From assembly GCA_041394905.1 (NCBI GenBank), contig JAWKHJ010000027.1, forward strand, positions 1 through 64,000: DNA of 64,000 nt. Reading direction: 5' to 3'. Of this stretch, positions 46,589-57,900 are shown piece by piece. The DNA comes from RI-231 sp041394905 (lineage in GTDB: Bacteria; Acidobacteriota; Terriglobia; Bryobacterales; UBA6623). The notes beneath the pieces are model-generated. The model was not told where the DNA came from. It did no database searches and worked only from the letters and a program-made list of their open reading frames with translations. Each line of letters opens with the position of its first letter. Position 1 is the stretch's first letter. Made by a program: the position numbers and the translations under genes.

Positions 46589-48014
46589 ATGGTCCTACGG
46601 ATTCTGCTTGCGGCCCTGCTGGGCGCGCTTTCGCTTCTTGCGGCGGACAAGCCCAACTTCATCCTGCTCTTCGCCGACGACCAGGGTTGGTACGACCTCG
46701 GCATCCAAGGGCATCCCGACATCCGCACGCCCAACATCGACCGCATGGCGCGCCAGGGCATGCGCTTCACCAGCTTCTACGCCGCGCCATTCTGCGGGCC
46801 CTCGCGCGCGGCCTTGATGACGGGATGCTACCCGCCGCGGGTCAGCTTGGCCTTCAACCACGGACCGAAGTCGACCACGGGCATCCATCCCGATGAAGTG
46901 ACCGTGGCCGAGCTGCTCAAAGGCGCAGGCTACGCGACGCAGATGATCGGCAAGTGGCACCTCGGCTCGAAGAAACCCTATCTGCCGCACTACAACGGCT
47001 TTGACCACTGGTTCGGGCTGCCGTATTCGAACGACATGTGGCCCTACCACCCCGTGATGCCGCCCAAGCCCAACGAAGACGAGCGCATGCAGGCCGCCCG
47101 CAAGCGAGCGGAGTACACGGGCTACGCCGGCCAGGGCCATTACTATGACCTCGACAAGGGCCAAGGCTTCCCCGAAAACCTGCCGCTGATGTCCGACGAT
47201 GAAGTGCTCGAATTCAACCCCGACCAGACGCAGTTGACTAAGCGCTACACCGACGTCGCGCTCGATTTCATCGAATCCAACCGCGACAAGCCGTTCTTCC
47301 TCTACCTGCCCTATGCCATGCCGCACGTGCCGCTGTTCGTCTCCAAGCAGCACGCCGGCCAGTCTATCCGCGGCCTCTATGGCGACGTGGTCGAGGAGCT
47401 CGATTGGTCGGTGGGCCGCATTCTCGACAAGCTGAAGGAGCTGGGTCTCGACGAGAACACGATGGTCGTCTACACGTCGGACAACGGCCCCTGGCTGCAA
47501 TACGGCGTCGATGGCGGCTCGGCGGGGATGTTCCGGGATGGCAAGGGCACGACCTACGAGGGCGGCATGCGGGTGCCGGGGATCTTTCGCTTTCCAGGTC
47601 GGATTCCGGCCGGGCAAGTGAGCTCCGAGCCCGTGGCGAACATGGACGTGTTGCCGACCTTCGCGCGGCTGGCCGGCGTCGAGCTCCCGACAGACCGCAC
47701 GATCGATGGACGCGACCTGTGGCCGCTTCTCAGCGGCCAGCAGAAGCATTCGCCGCACGAGCAGTTCTACTACTTCGGCGGCGGCCGCGAGCGCGAACAT
47801 CCGCGCCGTGCGCGAGGGCAAGTGGAAGCTGCTCGTCCAGAGGCCGCGCGACGGCGGCGACTTGGAAGCCACGGCGCTCTACGACCTCCACGAAGACGCC
47901 GCGGAAAAGTTCGACCGCCTGAAACTCTACCCTGACCTGGCGCGAGCGCCTGCTCGCGGCGACCGAGAGCTTCGTGCGCGACCTTGAAGCGCACGTGCGT
48001 CCCTTGGGAGGCAG
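46589..48014 (+). CDS. Exported sulfatase, frameshifted near the 3' end
   Basis: The protein has about 470 residues. A signal peptide (LLAALLGALSLLAA) is followed by the metal site FADD (Asp30, Asp31) and the sulfatase signature FCGPSRAALMTG, where Cys69 in C-x-P-S-R is the residue converted to formylglycine. Later come MIGKWHLG, PHVPLF and SDNGPWLQYG (metal-binding Asp-Asn). It would hydrolyse sulfate esters of polysaccharides or other substrates outside the cytoplasm. The frame changes near 47791, between GGGRER and ANIRAVREGKWKLL, and again near 47942. The end at about 48014 is approximate. A gene for a nucleoside hydrolase follows directly. Confidence 0.87.
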
Positions 48015-48028
48015 TGAGCGCCGGCTCG

Positions 48029-48980
48029 ATGACGCCGCGTCGTGTGCTGATCGACACCGACCCCGGCGTCGATGACGCCTTGGCCCTGCTGCTGGCTTTC
48101 GCCTCGCCGGAGCTGCACGTCGAGGCGATCACCACCGTCGCCGGTAACGTGGGCCTCGAGCCGGCGACGCGCAACGCGCTGCTGACGCTCGATGTCGCCC
48201 GCGTGCAAAACCCGCCGACGGTCGTCCGAGGCGCCTACAAGCCCCTCGAACGGGAGGCTGTGGATGCGGCGCACGTCCATGGCGAAGACGGCCTTGGGGG
48301 GATGGCGAGCGCCTACGGAGAGCCCTCGCGTGGGGCGGCCCCGGGCGCGGCGGTCGATTGCATTCTGGAGACGATCGCCCGCCAACCGGGCGAGGTGACG
48401 GTCATCGCACTGGGTCCGCTCACCAATCTGGCGCAGGCCTTATTGGCCGACCCGAAGGCGATGGCGTTGGCGGAGCGGATCGTCGTGATGGGCGGAGCGC
48501 TTGACGTCCCCGGCAACGCGGGGCCTCACGCCGAATTCAACTTCTTCGTCGATCCGGAGGCAGCGCGGATCGTGCTGCGCTCGGGGTTGCCTGTCACGCT
48601 GGTCGGGCTCGACGTGACCCGCCTAGCGGTGTTGAACCAGCAGGGCTCGTCGAGCGAGTGCGCGCCTCGGACAAGCCCGCCGCCCCGTTCGCCGAACAGA
48701 TCACGCGCCACTATTTTGAGGTCCGCCACCGGCTAGTAGGCCGCGCGGGTGCTTTCTGCATGATCCGCTCGCGGTGGCCGTGGCGCTCGACCCCAGCTTG
48801 GTGCGCTGCGAGCCCTACTTCCTCGATGTCGAAACCAGAGGATCTCTCACGACGGGAATGGTGGTCGCCGACCGCCGCGACGGCGCGCCTCGGCCGGCGC
48901 AAGGCGAAGGCGTAGAAGTCGCGGTCGGGCTCGAGCGAGAGCGCTTTCTTGACTTCTTTCTCGAGCGCCTGGTTGGATGA
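48029..48980 (+). CDS. Inosine/uridine-preferring nucleoside hydrolase, two or more frameshifts
   Basis: The restored protein has about 317 residues. The family signature DTDPGVDDA lies at 9-17; these aspartates bind calcium. VIALGPLTNLAQAL, RIVVMGGALDVPGN, AEFNFFVDPEAA and a later HDPLAVAVALDP are also typical. The enzyme splits nucleosides to ribose and base. Frames change near 48650 and 48755. I take the ATG at 48029; a GTG at 48014 with GGGAGG just before it is an alternative. Confidence 0.83.
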
Positions 48981-49036
48981 CGAGGCCGCGGCGAGCATGC
49001 GCCGTGCTAATCTAGCGCGCGCCAGGAGGCGAGTGT

Positions 49037-49903
49037 ATGACCAAGCGCGAGTTTCTGGCGGCGAGCCTCGGAGCGGCCTGGATGCTGCAAGGAGATCGCC
49101 GCGCCTCAGCCCAGGGTGGCAAGCTTCCCGTCCGGAAAGCGAAGACCAGCAAGCTGTTCAAGAGTCCTGAGGGCCATCCGAATGCGGTCTCGGCCACGCC
49201 GGAAGGGCTCTGGATCGGCGAGCAAAAGCTCTCCGGCGCGCAAGCGAAGGCGTACGGGCTGCCCGAGCCCGACTCGCTCGAAGAAGCGGCGTGGCTGGTC
49301 GACTGGAACGGCAAGCTCCTCAGGACGGTCAAAACGCCTTCGCGCAACACCAGCGGCATGGCCGTGGGCGGCGGCTACGTCTGGATGATCGCCAATGCCC
49401 CGCCCGAGGGCGTGTTCCAGGTCGACATGGATTCGAAGTTGGTCAGCCACCGCCAGATTCCGCTCGGCTTGCCCGGCCAGGACGGCGGCGGCTCCCATGG
49501 CGGGCTCTGGCACGACGGGAAGCTGTGGATCTCTTCGCTGCGTCTGCGCGGCAACCTGCGCGTCGACCCCAAGACCTGGCAGCCCGAATTCATGATCCCC
49601 TTCTACCAGTCCTACCCAAACTGGGTTCGCTACCACGGGATCGCCATCCACGACGGGTCGTTGTGGCAGGTAATCGGCAACAACAGCACCTCTCCCAAGG
49701 ATTTCAAGCCCGGGCTGGTGCGTCACGACCTCGAAACCGGCCGAGCGGTCGAGATTGTCGAATTCCTGCCCGGCTCGAGCGATCCCCACGGACTGGCCGT
49801 GCATGACGGCAAGTTCGTCAGTTGCGACGCAGGCATCCACCCGAGCTGGGAGAACGGCGCCAGCAAGACCGCGGGGTGGATCTTCCAGATTGACTTCGTC
49901 TAG
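49037..49903 (+). CDS. Tat-exported beta-propeller-like protein
   Basis: The protein has 288 residues. MTKREFLAASLGAAWML is a signal sequence with a single Arg after Lys, a variant of the Tat motif. The body has repeats such as GLWIGEQKLSG, GMAVGGGYVWMIANAPP, SHGGLWHDGKLWISSL, GIAIHDGSLWQVIGNNS and DPHGLAVHDGKFVSCDAG, which point to a propeller of NHL/Vgb-like type. The substrate or partner is unknown. AGGAGG at 49024-49029 sets the start. The gene is intact and nearly touches the convergent methyltransferase gene. Confidence 0.7.
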   Translation: MTKREFLAASLGAAWMLQGDRRASAQGGKLPVRKAKTSKLFKSPEGHPNAVSATPEGLWIGEQKLSGAQAKAYGLPEPDSLEEAAWLVDWNGKLLRTVKTPSRNTSGMAVGGGYVWMIANAPPEGVFQVDMDSKLVSHRQIPLGLPGQDGGGSHGGLWHDGKLWISSLRLRGNLRVDPKTWQPEFMIPFYQSYPNWVRYHGIAIHDGSLWQVIGNNSTSPKDFKPGLVRHDLETGRAVEIVEFLPGSSDPHGLAVHDGKFVSCDAGIHPSWENGASKTAGWIFQIDFV

Positions 49904-49912
49904 GACCGGGAA

Positions 49913-50587
49913 CTACCGGCGGCCGAAGAACATCAGGTGCTGCCACGGCAGCTCGTCATACTGCCGCTCGAGCTCGAACCCGTTCGCCTCGTACTCTTTT
50001 AGAATCTGTGACTTGCTCATCTTGTGCAGCAGCTTGATGGGGATGCGCGGATCCTCCAGGCGGTACTCGGCCAGGGCGACGACGCCTCTGTCCTTGAGCG
50101 CCGCGCGCATGCCGGCCAGCATCTGCTCTGGGTAGCCGAGCTCGTGGTAGACATCGACCATCAAGATCAGGTCGACGGTATCGGGAGGCAGCTTGGGGTC
50201 GTCCGGCGTGCTCGGGATCGGAATGATGTTGGTTACGCCGGCAGCCTTGGCGCGCTCGCCCAGGAGCGCGAGCATCTCGGGCTGGATGTCCACGGCGTAG
50301 ACTTTGCCCGTGGGCCCCACGCGCTCCGCCATCTGGAGCGTGTAGAACCCGTTGCCGCATCCGATGTCGGCTACCGTCTGCCCAGGCTGGAGCTGCAATG
50401 CCGCGAGCAGCGCCTGCGGATTCTCCTCCTGGTCGCGCTCGTCGCGGATCAGCCAGGGCGCGCCATGGTAGCTCATCGTCTGCGCAATGGTGCGGCCCTT
50501 GTAGCGCTCGAGAGGCGCAGGCGGCTTCTCGGCTTGCAGCCCGACAAGGGCGAGAACTAGCGAGAGGAGCAGAATTCTCGTCGACAC
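49913..50587 (-). CDS. Exported class I SAM-dependent methyltransferase
   Basis: The protein has 224 residues. The first 19 are hydrophobic with an Ala-Glu end (LVLALVGLQAEKPP), which looks like a signal peptide. QTVADIGCGNGFYTLQMAERVG is SAM motif I, YAVDIQPEMLALL motif II, and DLILMVDVYHELGYPEQML the acidic motif. The fold is clearly a class I methyltransferase. Export is odd, because SAM is cytoplasmic; similar proteins are known in Acidobacteria and Planctomycetes. A false start or a short hydrophobic tail that stays in the membrane would explain it as well. Confidence 0.82.
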   Translation of the reverse strand: MSTRILLLSLVLALVGLQAEKPPAPLERYKGRTIAQTMSYHGAPWLIRDERDQEENPQALLAALQLQPGQTVADIGCGNGFYTLQMAERVGPTGKVYAVDIQPEMLALLGERAKAAGVTNIIPIPSTPDDPKLPPDTVDLILMVDVYHELGYPEQMLAGMRAALKDRGVVALAEYRLEDPRIPIKLLHKMSKSQILKEYEANGFELERQYDELPWQHLMFFGRR

Positions 50588-50743
50588 GTGCCTCGGATTC
50601 TAGCGCTTCGCCTTCGCGTGTGCGCTGAAGTGTAGACCGGTCCGGCTATCGGACGCCGGTTGCGGAGAGTAACCCCCCCAGAAGCCGCATCGTCCTAGTT
50701 TGAGGCGGGCTCCCGCTCGCTTTCCGCCTTCATTTTTCGTCCC

Positions 50744-53700
50744 ATGAGTCTGCCCGAATTCTCCATCAAACGCCCGGTCACTGTCCTCATGGCCTGCATG
50801 GTCGCCATGTTGCTCGGCGGCATCGCCTTCGTCGAGATCCCGGTCGACCTCATGCCGGAAACGGAATACCCGACCTTGACTGTGACCGCCCAGTACCCCG
50901 GCGTGGCGCCGGAGGAGATGGAGACGCTGGTGGCGCGTCCGATCGAGGAGGCCGTGGCTTCCGCTCCTGGCGTCGAGGAGATTACCTCGACCTCCAACGA
51001 GGGGCAGGCGAGCGTGCGTGTCAAGTTCGCCTACGGCGCGGACCTGGACGAGGCGGCGAACGAGCTGCGCGTGCGTCTGGATCGCAACCGCGGCCGGCTC
51101 CCGGACGACCTCGAGCCGCCGATGCTACTCAAGTTCGACAGCGCGCAGTTCCCGATCATGTTCATCACCGTGCGCGGCGATGGCATGGATCCGAAAGAGC
51201 TGCGGCATTTCGCGGAGAAGAACATCCAGTACCGTCTCGAGCGCGCTCCCGGCGTGGCGCAGGCGCGCGTCTCGGGCGGGTTGCGGCGTCAGATCCACGT
51301 CGACCTCGACCTCAAGAAGCTCCGGGCGTTGAACCTGTCGGTCGCGGATGTCGTGGCACGCCTGCGCAACGAGAACCAGAACCGCCCGGTCGGGCCCGTC
51401 CAGGAAGGCCGCTACGAGGTCCTTCTGCGCACCCAGGGCGAGTTCGAAAACCTCGAGGATATTCTCGCCGTCGGGGTTGCGACGCGCCGTGGCATACCGG
51501 TCTATTTGCGTGACATCGCCACAGTCGAGGACTCCTACGAGGAGATTCGCTACATCGTGCGCGTCAACGGCGATCCGGCGGTGCGCATGTTCATCTACAA
51601 GCAGTCAGGGGCCAACACCGTCGAAGTCTCAGACGGCATCTGGAAAGAGGCCGAAGATATCCAAGTCGACTACCCCGGTGTGAAGCTCGAAGCGACGTGG
51701 GACTCGGCGACGTTCATCCGGGCGTCGATCCACAACGTGCAGACCTCGGCATTGGTGGGCGCGGGCCTGGCCATCGTCGTGTTGTTGTTCTTCCTGGGCA
51801 GCTTTTCCTCCACGCTGGTAATCGGCGTGGCGATCCCGATTTCGGTGATTGCGACCTTCGCATTGATGTTCTTCAACGGCTTCACGCTCAACACAGTGAG
51901 CTTTGGCGGCCTTGCCTTGGGCGTAGGCATGCTGGTTGACAACTCGATCGTGGTGCTCGAGAACATTTTCCGACACCGCGAGGACGGGCTCTCGATGACA
52001 GAAGCGGCGCTGCTCGGCAGCGACGAGGTTGCGATGGCGATCACTGCCTCGACGATGACCACGATTGCGGTCTTCGTGCCGGTGCTGTTCATCGGCGGCA
52101 TGTCGGCGGAGACGTTCAAGCAGCTCGCCTACGTGGTCAGCTTCGCGCTGATCTGTTCGCTGTTGGTGAGCATTACCGTCGTGCCGGTGCTGTGCGCCAA
52201 GCTGCTGCGCGCCTCGAACGCCGGCGAGGGCAAACGAACCGGCGTGGCGGGCGCTCTGCTGCGCTTCCAGGACTGGATGAGCGACATTTACGCCTCGATT
52301 CTCGACTCGGCTCTCAACCACCGCTTCGTGATCCTGAGCGCGGCGTTCGCGCTCTGCGCCGGCGCGGTCTACATCATCCCGTTGATCGGCGTCGAGCTCG
52401 AGCCGCAGGTCGACGAGGGCCAGATCGAGATCTCGCTCGAGCTCGAACCCGGCACCCGGGTCGAAGTCACCGACGACGTCATGCAACGGATGTCAAACGT
52501 CATCCGCGAAGAGGCGCCCGAGGCGTTGTACATCATGACGGAGGCCGGCTCGAACTCTTCGTTCTACTACCGCGGAACGAACACGGGCCGAGTCCGGGTC
52601 GACCTCGTGCCGGCGAGTGAGCGCACACGCTCAGCCTCTGAGGTGGCGAACGCTCTGCGCGCGCAGATGCAGCTCGAGCCGGGCATGATGGTCCAGACGA
52701 GGGTCTCGAGCGGCACGTTCCGCCGCCGCGGCGGCGACGAGGAGCGGTTACAAGTAGAGGTTCGCGGCCACGATCCCGAGGTCATGGGCGATCTCGCCGA
52801 GCAGGTGCACGCCGCCATGCTGACCGTGCCCGGCATCCCGTCGGCAATGATCAGCCGCCGCCCCGGGACGCCCGAAATGCTGGTGCGCGTCGACCGCGCC
52901 AAGGCGACCTCGATGGGCTTGTCCGTGAATGCCGTCGCCGACACGCTCGAGACTGCCATCGGCGGCTCGCGCGCCTCGATGTTCCGCGAAGAGGGCGATG
53001 AGTATGACATCCTCGTGCGCCTGCGCGAGCAGGACAGGCTCAGCGTCGGCCAAGTGGGCGACGTTCCCGTCTATCTGCCGGATGGCACGACCGTCCCGGC
53101 GCAAACCCTGGTTCGTCTTGCCCGCCAGGAGGGCCCGGTCGAGATTCGCCGCAAGGACCAGCAGCGCATCGTCGTGGTGGGCGGCACCGTAGGCGACCGG
53201 GACATGGGCTCGATCGTCGGCGATCTTCGCGAAAAGCTGCGCGAGATCAATCGCCCGCGCGGCTACGAGTTCGTCTTCGCCGGCGAATGGGAGGAGCAGG
53301 AAGAGGCCTTCCGCGACATGACGTTCGCGGCGATTTTGGCCTTGCTCCTGGTCTACATGGTGATGGCTGCGCAGTTTGAGTCGCTGCGCGATCCGTTCAT
53401 CATCCTCTTCTCGATTCCGCTGGCCGCGATCGGCGTGGTGCTGATGCTGCTGTTGACCGGTACGACGTTCAACATGCAGGGCTTTCTAGGCGTAATCGTA
53501 CTGGTGGGCATCGTGGTCAACAACGCCATCGTGCTCATCGATTACACCAACCTGCTCATCCGCGACCACGGAATGGGCGTCCGCGAGGCCGTCGTCACAG
53601 CTGGCCGCCGCCGTTTGCGGCCCATTTTGATGACGACCGCGACCACAGTGCTCGGCTTGCTGCCAATGTCGCTCGGTATCGGCGAGGGCGGCGAGCTGCA

Positions 53701-53866
53701 AGCCCCGCTGGCGCGCGTGGTCATCGGCGGACTGACGACCTCGACGCTCATCACGCTGGTCATCATCCCGATCATCTACTACACGTTTGAGGGCCGCGCC
53801 GAGCGCACGCGCCGGCGGGCGGATTCCTCCACGGCGGACCTGCAACCGGCGCCGTCGGGCGACTAG
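50744..53866 (+). CDS. RND-family efflux permease (first copy)
   Basis: The protein has 1040 residues with the RND layout: a first helix (IKRPVTVLMACMVAMLLGG), a periplasmic porter loop, helices 2-7, a second loop, and helices 8-12. TM4 reads GVGMLVDNSIVVLEN: the first catalytic Asp (Asp407 in AcrB) is kept, the second is Asn. TM10 reads VGIVVNNAIVLIDY, with Asn where AcrB has Lys940. It pumps a hydrophobic or amphipathic substrate across the outer membrane using proton motive force, with a fusion protein and outer-membrane channel that are not next to it. The gene is intact. A close relative lies downstream. Confidence 0.93.
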   Translation: MSLPEFSIKRPVTVLMACMVAMLLGGIAFVEIPVDLMPETEYPTLTVTAQYPGVAPEEMETLVARPIEEAVASAPGVEEITSTSNEGQASVRVKFAYGADLDEAANELRVRLDRNRGRLPDDLEPPMLLKFDSAQFPIMFITVRGDGMDPKELRHFAEKNIQYRLERAPGVAQARVSGGLRRQIHVDLDLKKLRALNLSVADVVARLRNENQNRPVGPVQEGRYEVLLRTQGEFENLEDILAVGVATRRGIPVYLRDIATVEDSYEEIRYIVRVNGDPAVRMFIYKQSGANTVEVSDGIWKEAEDIQVDYPGVKLEATWDSATFIRASIHNVQTSALVGAGLAIVVLLFFLGSFSSTLVIGVAIPISVIATFALMFFNGFTLNTVSFGGLALGVGMLVDNSIVVLENIFRHREDGLSMTEAALLGSDEVAMAITASTMTTIAVFVPVLFIGGMSAETFKQLAYVVSFALICSLLVSITVVPVLCAKLLRASNAGEGKRTGVAGALLRFQDWMSDIYASILDSALNHRFVILSAAFALCAGAVYIIPLIGVELEPQVDEGQIEISLELEPGTRVEVTDDVMQRMSNVIREEAPEALYIMTEAGSNSSFYYRGTNTGRVRVDLVPASERTRSASEVANALRAQMQLEPGMMVQTRVSSGTFRRRGGDEERLQVEVRGHDPEVMGDLAEQVHAAMLTVPGIPSAMISRRPGTPEMLVRVDRAKATSMGLSVNAVADTLETAIGGSRASMFREEGDEYDILVRLREQDRLSVGQVGDVPVYLPDGTTVPAQTLVRLARQEGPVEIRRKDQQRIVVVGGTVGDRDMGSIVGDLREKLREINRPRGYEFVFAGEWEEQEEAFRDMTFAAILALLLVYMVMAAQFESLRDPFIILFSIPLAAIGVVLMLLLTGTTFNMQGFLGVIVLVGIVVNNAIVLIDYTNLLIRDHGMGVREAVVTAGRRRLRPILMTTATTVLGLLPMSLGIGEGGELQAPLARVVIGGLTTSTLITLVIIPIIYYTFEGRAERTRRRADSSTADLQPAPSGD

Positions 53867-53973
53867 CCGTTCCTTCGACGGAACCTATCTGTGCCTGCGT
53901 CTCCGCGCGCGGTCGCGCCTGTTTGTAACCTTGCCCCCCTAGATCCAGACTTAAAGCTCTGGGAGACAGGCAC

Positions 53974-54918
53974 ATGTCGCTGCTCAATCGTCGCGCGTTC
54001 TTGGGGGCTTCCGCCCTCGCTGCGGCGGCTCCCCTGCTCGCTGGCCGCTCCGGCTCCGAGTCGCTCGTTGGCCAGCTCTACTCCTCGCTCAGCCAAGTAC
54101 AAAAGCGACGGCTGGTTTTTCCTTTTGACCATCCGCTACGGTCGAAGGTCGACAATAACTGGCACATCACCGACGACCGCGTCGGGCGCATCTTCAACGC
54201 TGACCAAGTCGCATTGGTCGAGGACATCTACCGTTCCCTGCACAGCCCTGAGTTCGCCGACCGCGCGCTCAAGCAGATCCAGGATGATGCGGGTGGCGTC
54301 GGAAACTACTCGGCCGCACTCTTCGGCGAGCCCGGTTCGGGCAAGTTCGAGTTCGTCTTGACCGGACGGCACTGCACGGTACGCTGCGACGGCGATTCCG
54401 TCGACGGAGCGGCGTTCGGCGGTCCGATTTTCTATGGCCACCAAGGGCTGACGTTCCGCGAAGCGCCAAACCACCCGCACAACGTCTACTGGTTCCAGGC
54501 CAAGCGCGCCAACGAGGTTTTCCGCGCGCTCGACGGCAAGCAACGCAACTTGGCCCTGCTTGGCTCGGCCCGTCCGGAGCGCGGTTCTGCGACCGTGGCT
54601 CTGCGCAGCGACCCGGAAGGTTTGCCCGTTGCGGCGATGAGCGCCGACCAGCGCGCCCTAGTCGAGCAGACCCTCGCCGACCTGCTGCTGCCCTTCCGCG
54701 AAAAGGACCGCGCCGAATCGATGGATCTCATTCGGCGCTCGGGTGGCGTAGAATCGCTCTCGATGGCGTTCTACAAGAATCACGACCTCGGCGACGACGG
54801 CGTGTGGGACGTCTGGCAGCTCGAGAGTCCCACGATGGTTTGGCATTTTCGAGGCGCCCCTCACGTACACGTCTGGGTCAACATCCAGAAGAACCCCGGT
54901 TGGACTCCGCCCGCCTAG
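53974..54918 (+). CDS. Tat-exported DUF3500-like protein
   Basis: The protein has 314 residues. A Tat signal (NRRAFLGASALAAAAPLLAG) is followed by QVQKRRLVFPFDHPLRSKVDNNWHI-like text (split: RRLVFPFDHPLRS then NNWHI). Further parts are YSAALFGEPGSGKFEFVLTGRH (given here in part), GAAFGGPIFYGHQG and MVWHFRGAPHVHVWVNI. This pattern matches DUF3500, a family of unknown function. The gene sits between two RND permeases with 107 and 39 bases on its sides, so all three are likely one unit. GGAGAC lies seven bases before the ATG. Confidence 0.7.
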   Translation: MSLLNRRAFLGASALAAAAPLLAGRSGSESLVGQLYSSLSQVQKRRLVFPFDHPLRSKVDNNWHITDDRVGRIFNADQVALVEDIYRSLHSPEFADRALKQIQDDAGGVGNYSAALFGEPGSGKFEFVLTGRHCTVRCDGDSVDGAAFGGPIFYGHQGLTFREAPNHPHNVYWFQAKRANEVFRALDGKQRNLALLGSARPERGSATVALRSDPEGLPVAAMSADQRALVEQTLADLLLPFREKDRAESMDLIRRSGGVESLSMAFYKNHDLGDDGVWDVWQLESPTMVWHFRGAPHVHVWVNIQKNPGWTPPA

Positions 54919-54957
54919 CGCGAAAAACGTCCACGCAACACGAGAGTCGAGGCTTCC

Positions 54958-57900
54958 ATGAGTCTTCCCGAGTTTTCGATCAAACGGCCCGTCACGGTGC
55001 TGATGGCCTGTCTGGTCTGCATCTTGCTGGGCGCGATCTCCTTCGTGGAGATTCCGGTCGACCTGATGCCCGAGATCGAGCAGCCCACGCTGAGCATCAA
55101 CATCGACTACCCAGGCGTGGCGCCGGAAGAGATCGAAACGCTCATCGCGCGGCCGCTCGAGCAGATCGTGAGCTCGGCCCCGGGCGTCGAAGAAGTCACC
55201 TCGACCTCGACGGAGGGTCGCGCCTCGGTGCGCGTCGAATTTGTCTACGGCACGGACATCGATGTCGCCACCGACGAGGTGCGCTCGCGGCTCGACCGTG
55301 GCCGCCGCTCTTTGCCTGACGACATCGAGCCCCCGTTTATTTTCAAATTCGACGTCTCGCAGTTCCCGATCATGTTCATCACCGCCGCCTCGGCCGACTA
55401 TGGACCGAAGGAGCTGCGCACTTTCATCGAAAAGAACGTCGTCTACCGCTTAGAACGTGTTCCTGGCGTAGGACAGGTCAGCGTGAACGGCGGCCTGCGC
55501 CGTGAGATCCACGTCGACCTCGATCTGGAAAAGCTGCGCTCGCTCGATCTCTCGGTTGATCAGGTGGTCCAGCGCATCCGCAGCGAAAACCTCAACCGCC
55601 CAGTTGGCCCGGTCAAGGAAGGCCGCTTCGAGCTGCTGCTGCGCACTTCCGGCGAATACGAGAGCATCGAGCAGATCCTCAACGTCGCCCTCACCTCGCG
55701 CGACGGCGTCCCGGTCTATGTTCGCGACGTTGCCACCGTCGAGGATTCGCACGAAGACATCCGCTTCTACGTCGCCGTCAACGGCGTCGAAGGCCTGCGT
55801 ATCATCATTTCGAAGCAGTCCGGGGCCAACACCGTCAAGGTGTCGGAAGGCATCTGGAACGAGATCGCTGCGATCGAGCACGACTACCCGAACATCCAGA
55901 TCGACAAGACGATGGATACAGCCGACTTCATCATGGTCGCCATCGACAACGTCAAGACCGCGGCCCTGGCCGGATCGGCGCTGGCGGTCATCGTTCTGCT
56001 GGTCTTCTTGCGCAGTTTCTCAGCGACGCTCATCATCGGCGTGGCGATCCCGATCTCGGTGATCTCGACTTTCGCGCTGATGTACTTCAACGGCTTTACG
56101 CTCAACACGGTCAGCTTCGGCGGCCTGGCGCTTGGCGTCGGCATGCTCGTCGACAACGCCATCGTGGTGCTCGAGAATATCTACCGCCACCGCGAGGACG
56201 GGACGCCACTCAAGGAAGCGGCGATCATCGGCAGCAACGAGGTTGCGACGGCCATCACCGCGTCCACCTTCACCACCATCGCCGTGTTCGTGCCGGTGGT
56301 GTTCATGGGCGGCTATTCCGCGCAGACGTTCCAACAGCTCGCCTATGTGGTCTCGTTCTCGCTGTTGTGCTCGCTGCTGGCCGGTCTGACGGTTGTGCCG
56401 GCGCTCTGCTCGAAGCTGCTGCGAGGGACGAAGGCCAAGGCGATGGACAGCGAGAGCGGCTTTCTGGCCGGGCTGGGCGACTCCTACGGCCACGCCATCG
56501 AATGGTCTCTCGATCACCGCATCATCGTAACTGCGGTCGCGGTGGGTCTCTTCGCCTTCGCCATGTGGCTGGTCCCCTTCCTGGGCGTTGAGCTCCAACC
56601 TCAGGTTGACGAAGGCACCCTGCGCGTCAACGTCGAGCTCGAGTCCGGAACCAACGCGGCGACGACGAAACAAGTCATCGACCGCATGTACAACATCGTC
56701 AAGGAGGAGGTGCCCGAAGCCGTCTACGTGATGACCGAGGCGGGCCAAAACAGCCCCTTCCGCGGCGTCTCGCAGCACTTGGGCGAGCTGCGCATCATCC
56801 TCAATTCCAGCGAGGAGCGTGACCGCTCGGCCGCCGAAGTGGCCAACGTCATCCGCCCCATGCTGATGAGCGTCGTCCCAGGCAGCCAAGTCCGCACGCG
56901 CGTCGATAGCGGCAACTTCGGCCGCCGCGGCGGCGGAGATTCGAGCGACCGTCTTTCGGTCGAGATCCGCGGCCACAACCCCGAGATCACTGCCGGACTC
57001 GCCGAGCAGGTGCAGCAGGCAATGATGCGCACCCCGGGCGTGGTCGAGGCGCAGGTCTCGCGCCAGCCCGGCCTGCCCGAGATGGTGGTCAAGATCGACC
57101 GCCTCAAGTCCGCCAGCATGGGCATGACGGTCGAAAGCGTGGCCGATACGCTCGAGACCGCCGTCGGCGGTCGCCGCGCCTCGTTCTACCGCGAAGAAGG
57201 CGACGAGTACGACATCGTCGTGCGGCTGCGCGAAGAGGATCGTCTATCGGCGAGCCAAGTGGGCGACATCCCGCTGCGCGCCCCCAACGGACAGCTCATC
57301 ACCGCCGACCAAGTGGTGCGGATGCAGCGCCAGGAGGGCCCGACGCAGATCGACCGCATTGACCAGGAGCGCATCATCTTCGTCTCGGGCGCCATCGCCG
57401 ACCGCGACCTCGGATCCGTCGTCACCGACCTCCAGGCCGCCCTCGATGAGATTCCTCGGCCGCCCGGCTACGAGTTCAAGATGGGCGGTGAATACGAGGA
57501 GCAGGTCAAGGCGTTCAACGACTTGCTGTTCGCCTGCATCCTCGCCTTCATCCTGGTCTACATGGTGATGGCGGCGCAGTTCGAATCGCTGCGCGACCCC
57601 TTCATCATCATCTTCTCGATCCCGCTTGCCGCCATCGGCGTGGTGTTGATGCTGCTGCTGACCAACACGACGTTCAACATGCAGGGCTTCCTCGGCGTCA
57701 TCATCCTGGTCGGCATCGTAGTCAACAACGCCATCGTGCTGGTCGATTATGCCAACCAGTTGCGCCGCGAGCATGGCTACAACGTCCGGGACGCGGTGGT
57801 CACGGCCGGCAGCCGCCGCTTGAGGCCGATTTTGATGACGACGGCGACTACAGTGCTGGGCTTGGTGCCCATGTCGCTCGGCATCGGCGAGGCTCGGAGC

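Noticed and set aside
46595..47872. Minus-strand frame of 425 codons opposite the sulfatase
   Set aside because: Antisense shadow; the plus strand has the sulfatase signature and a signal peptide.
40096..48014. SUMF1 protein as activator of the nearby sulfatase
   Set aside because: The SUMF1 domain lacks the catalytic cysteines, is 5 kb away and on the other strand.
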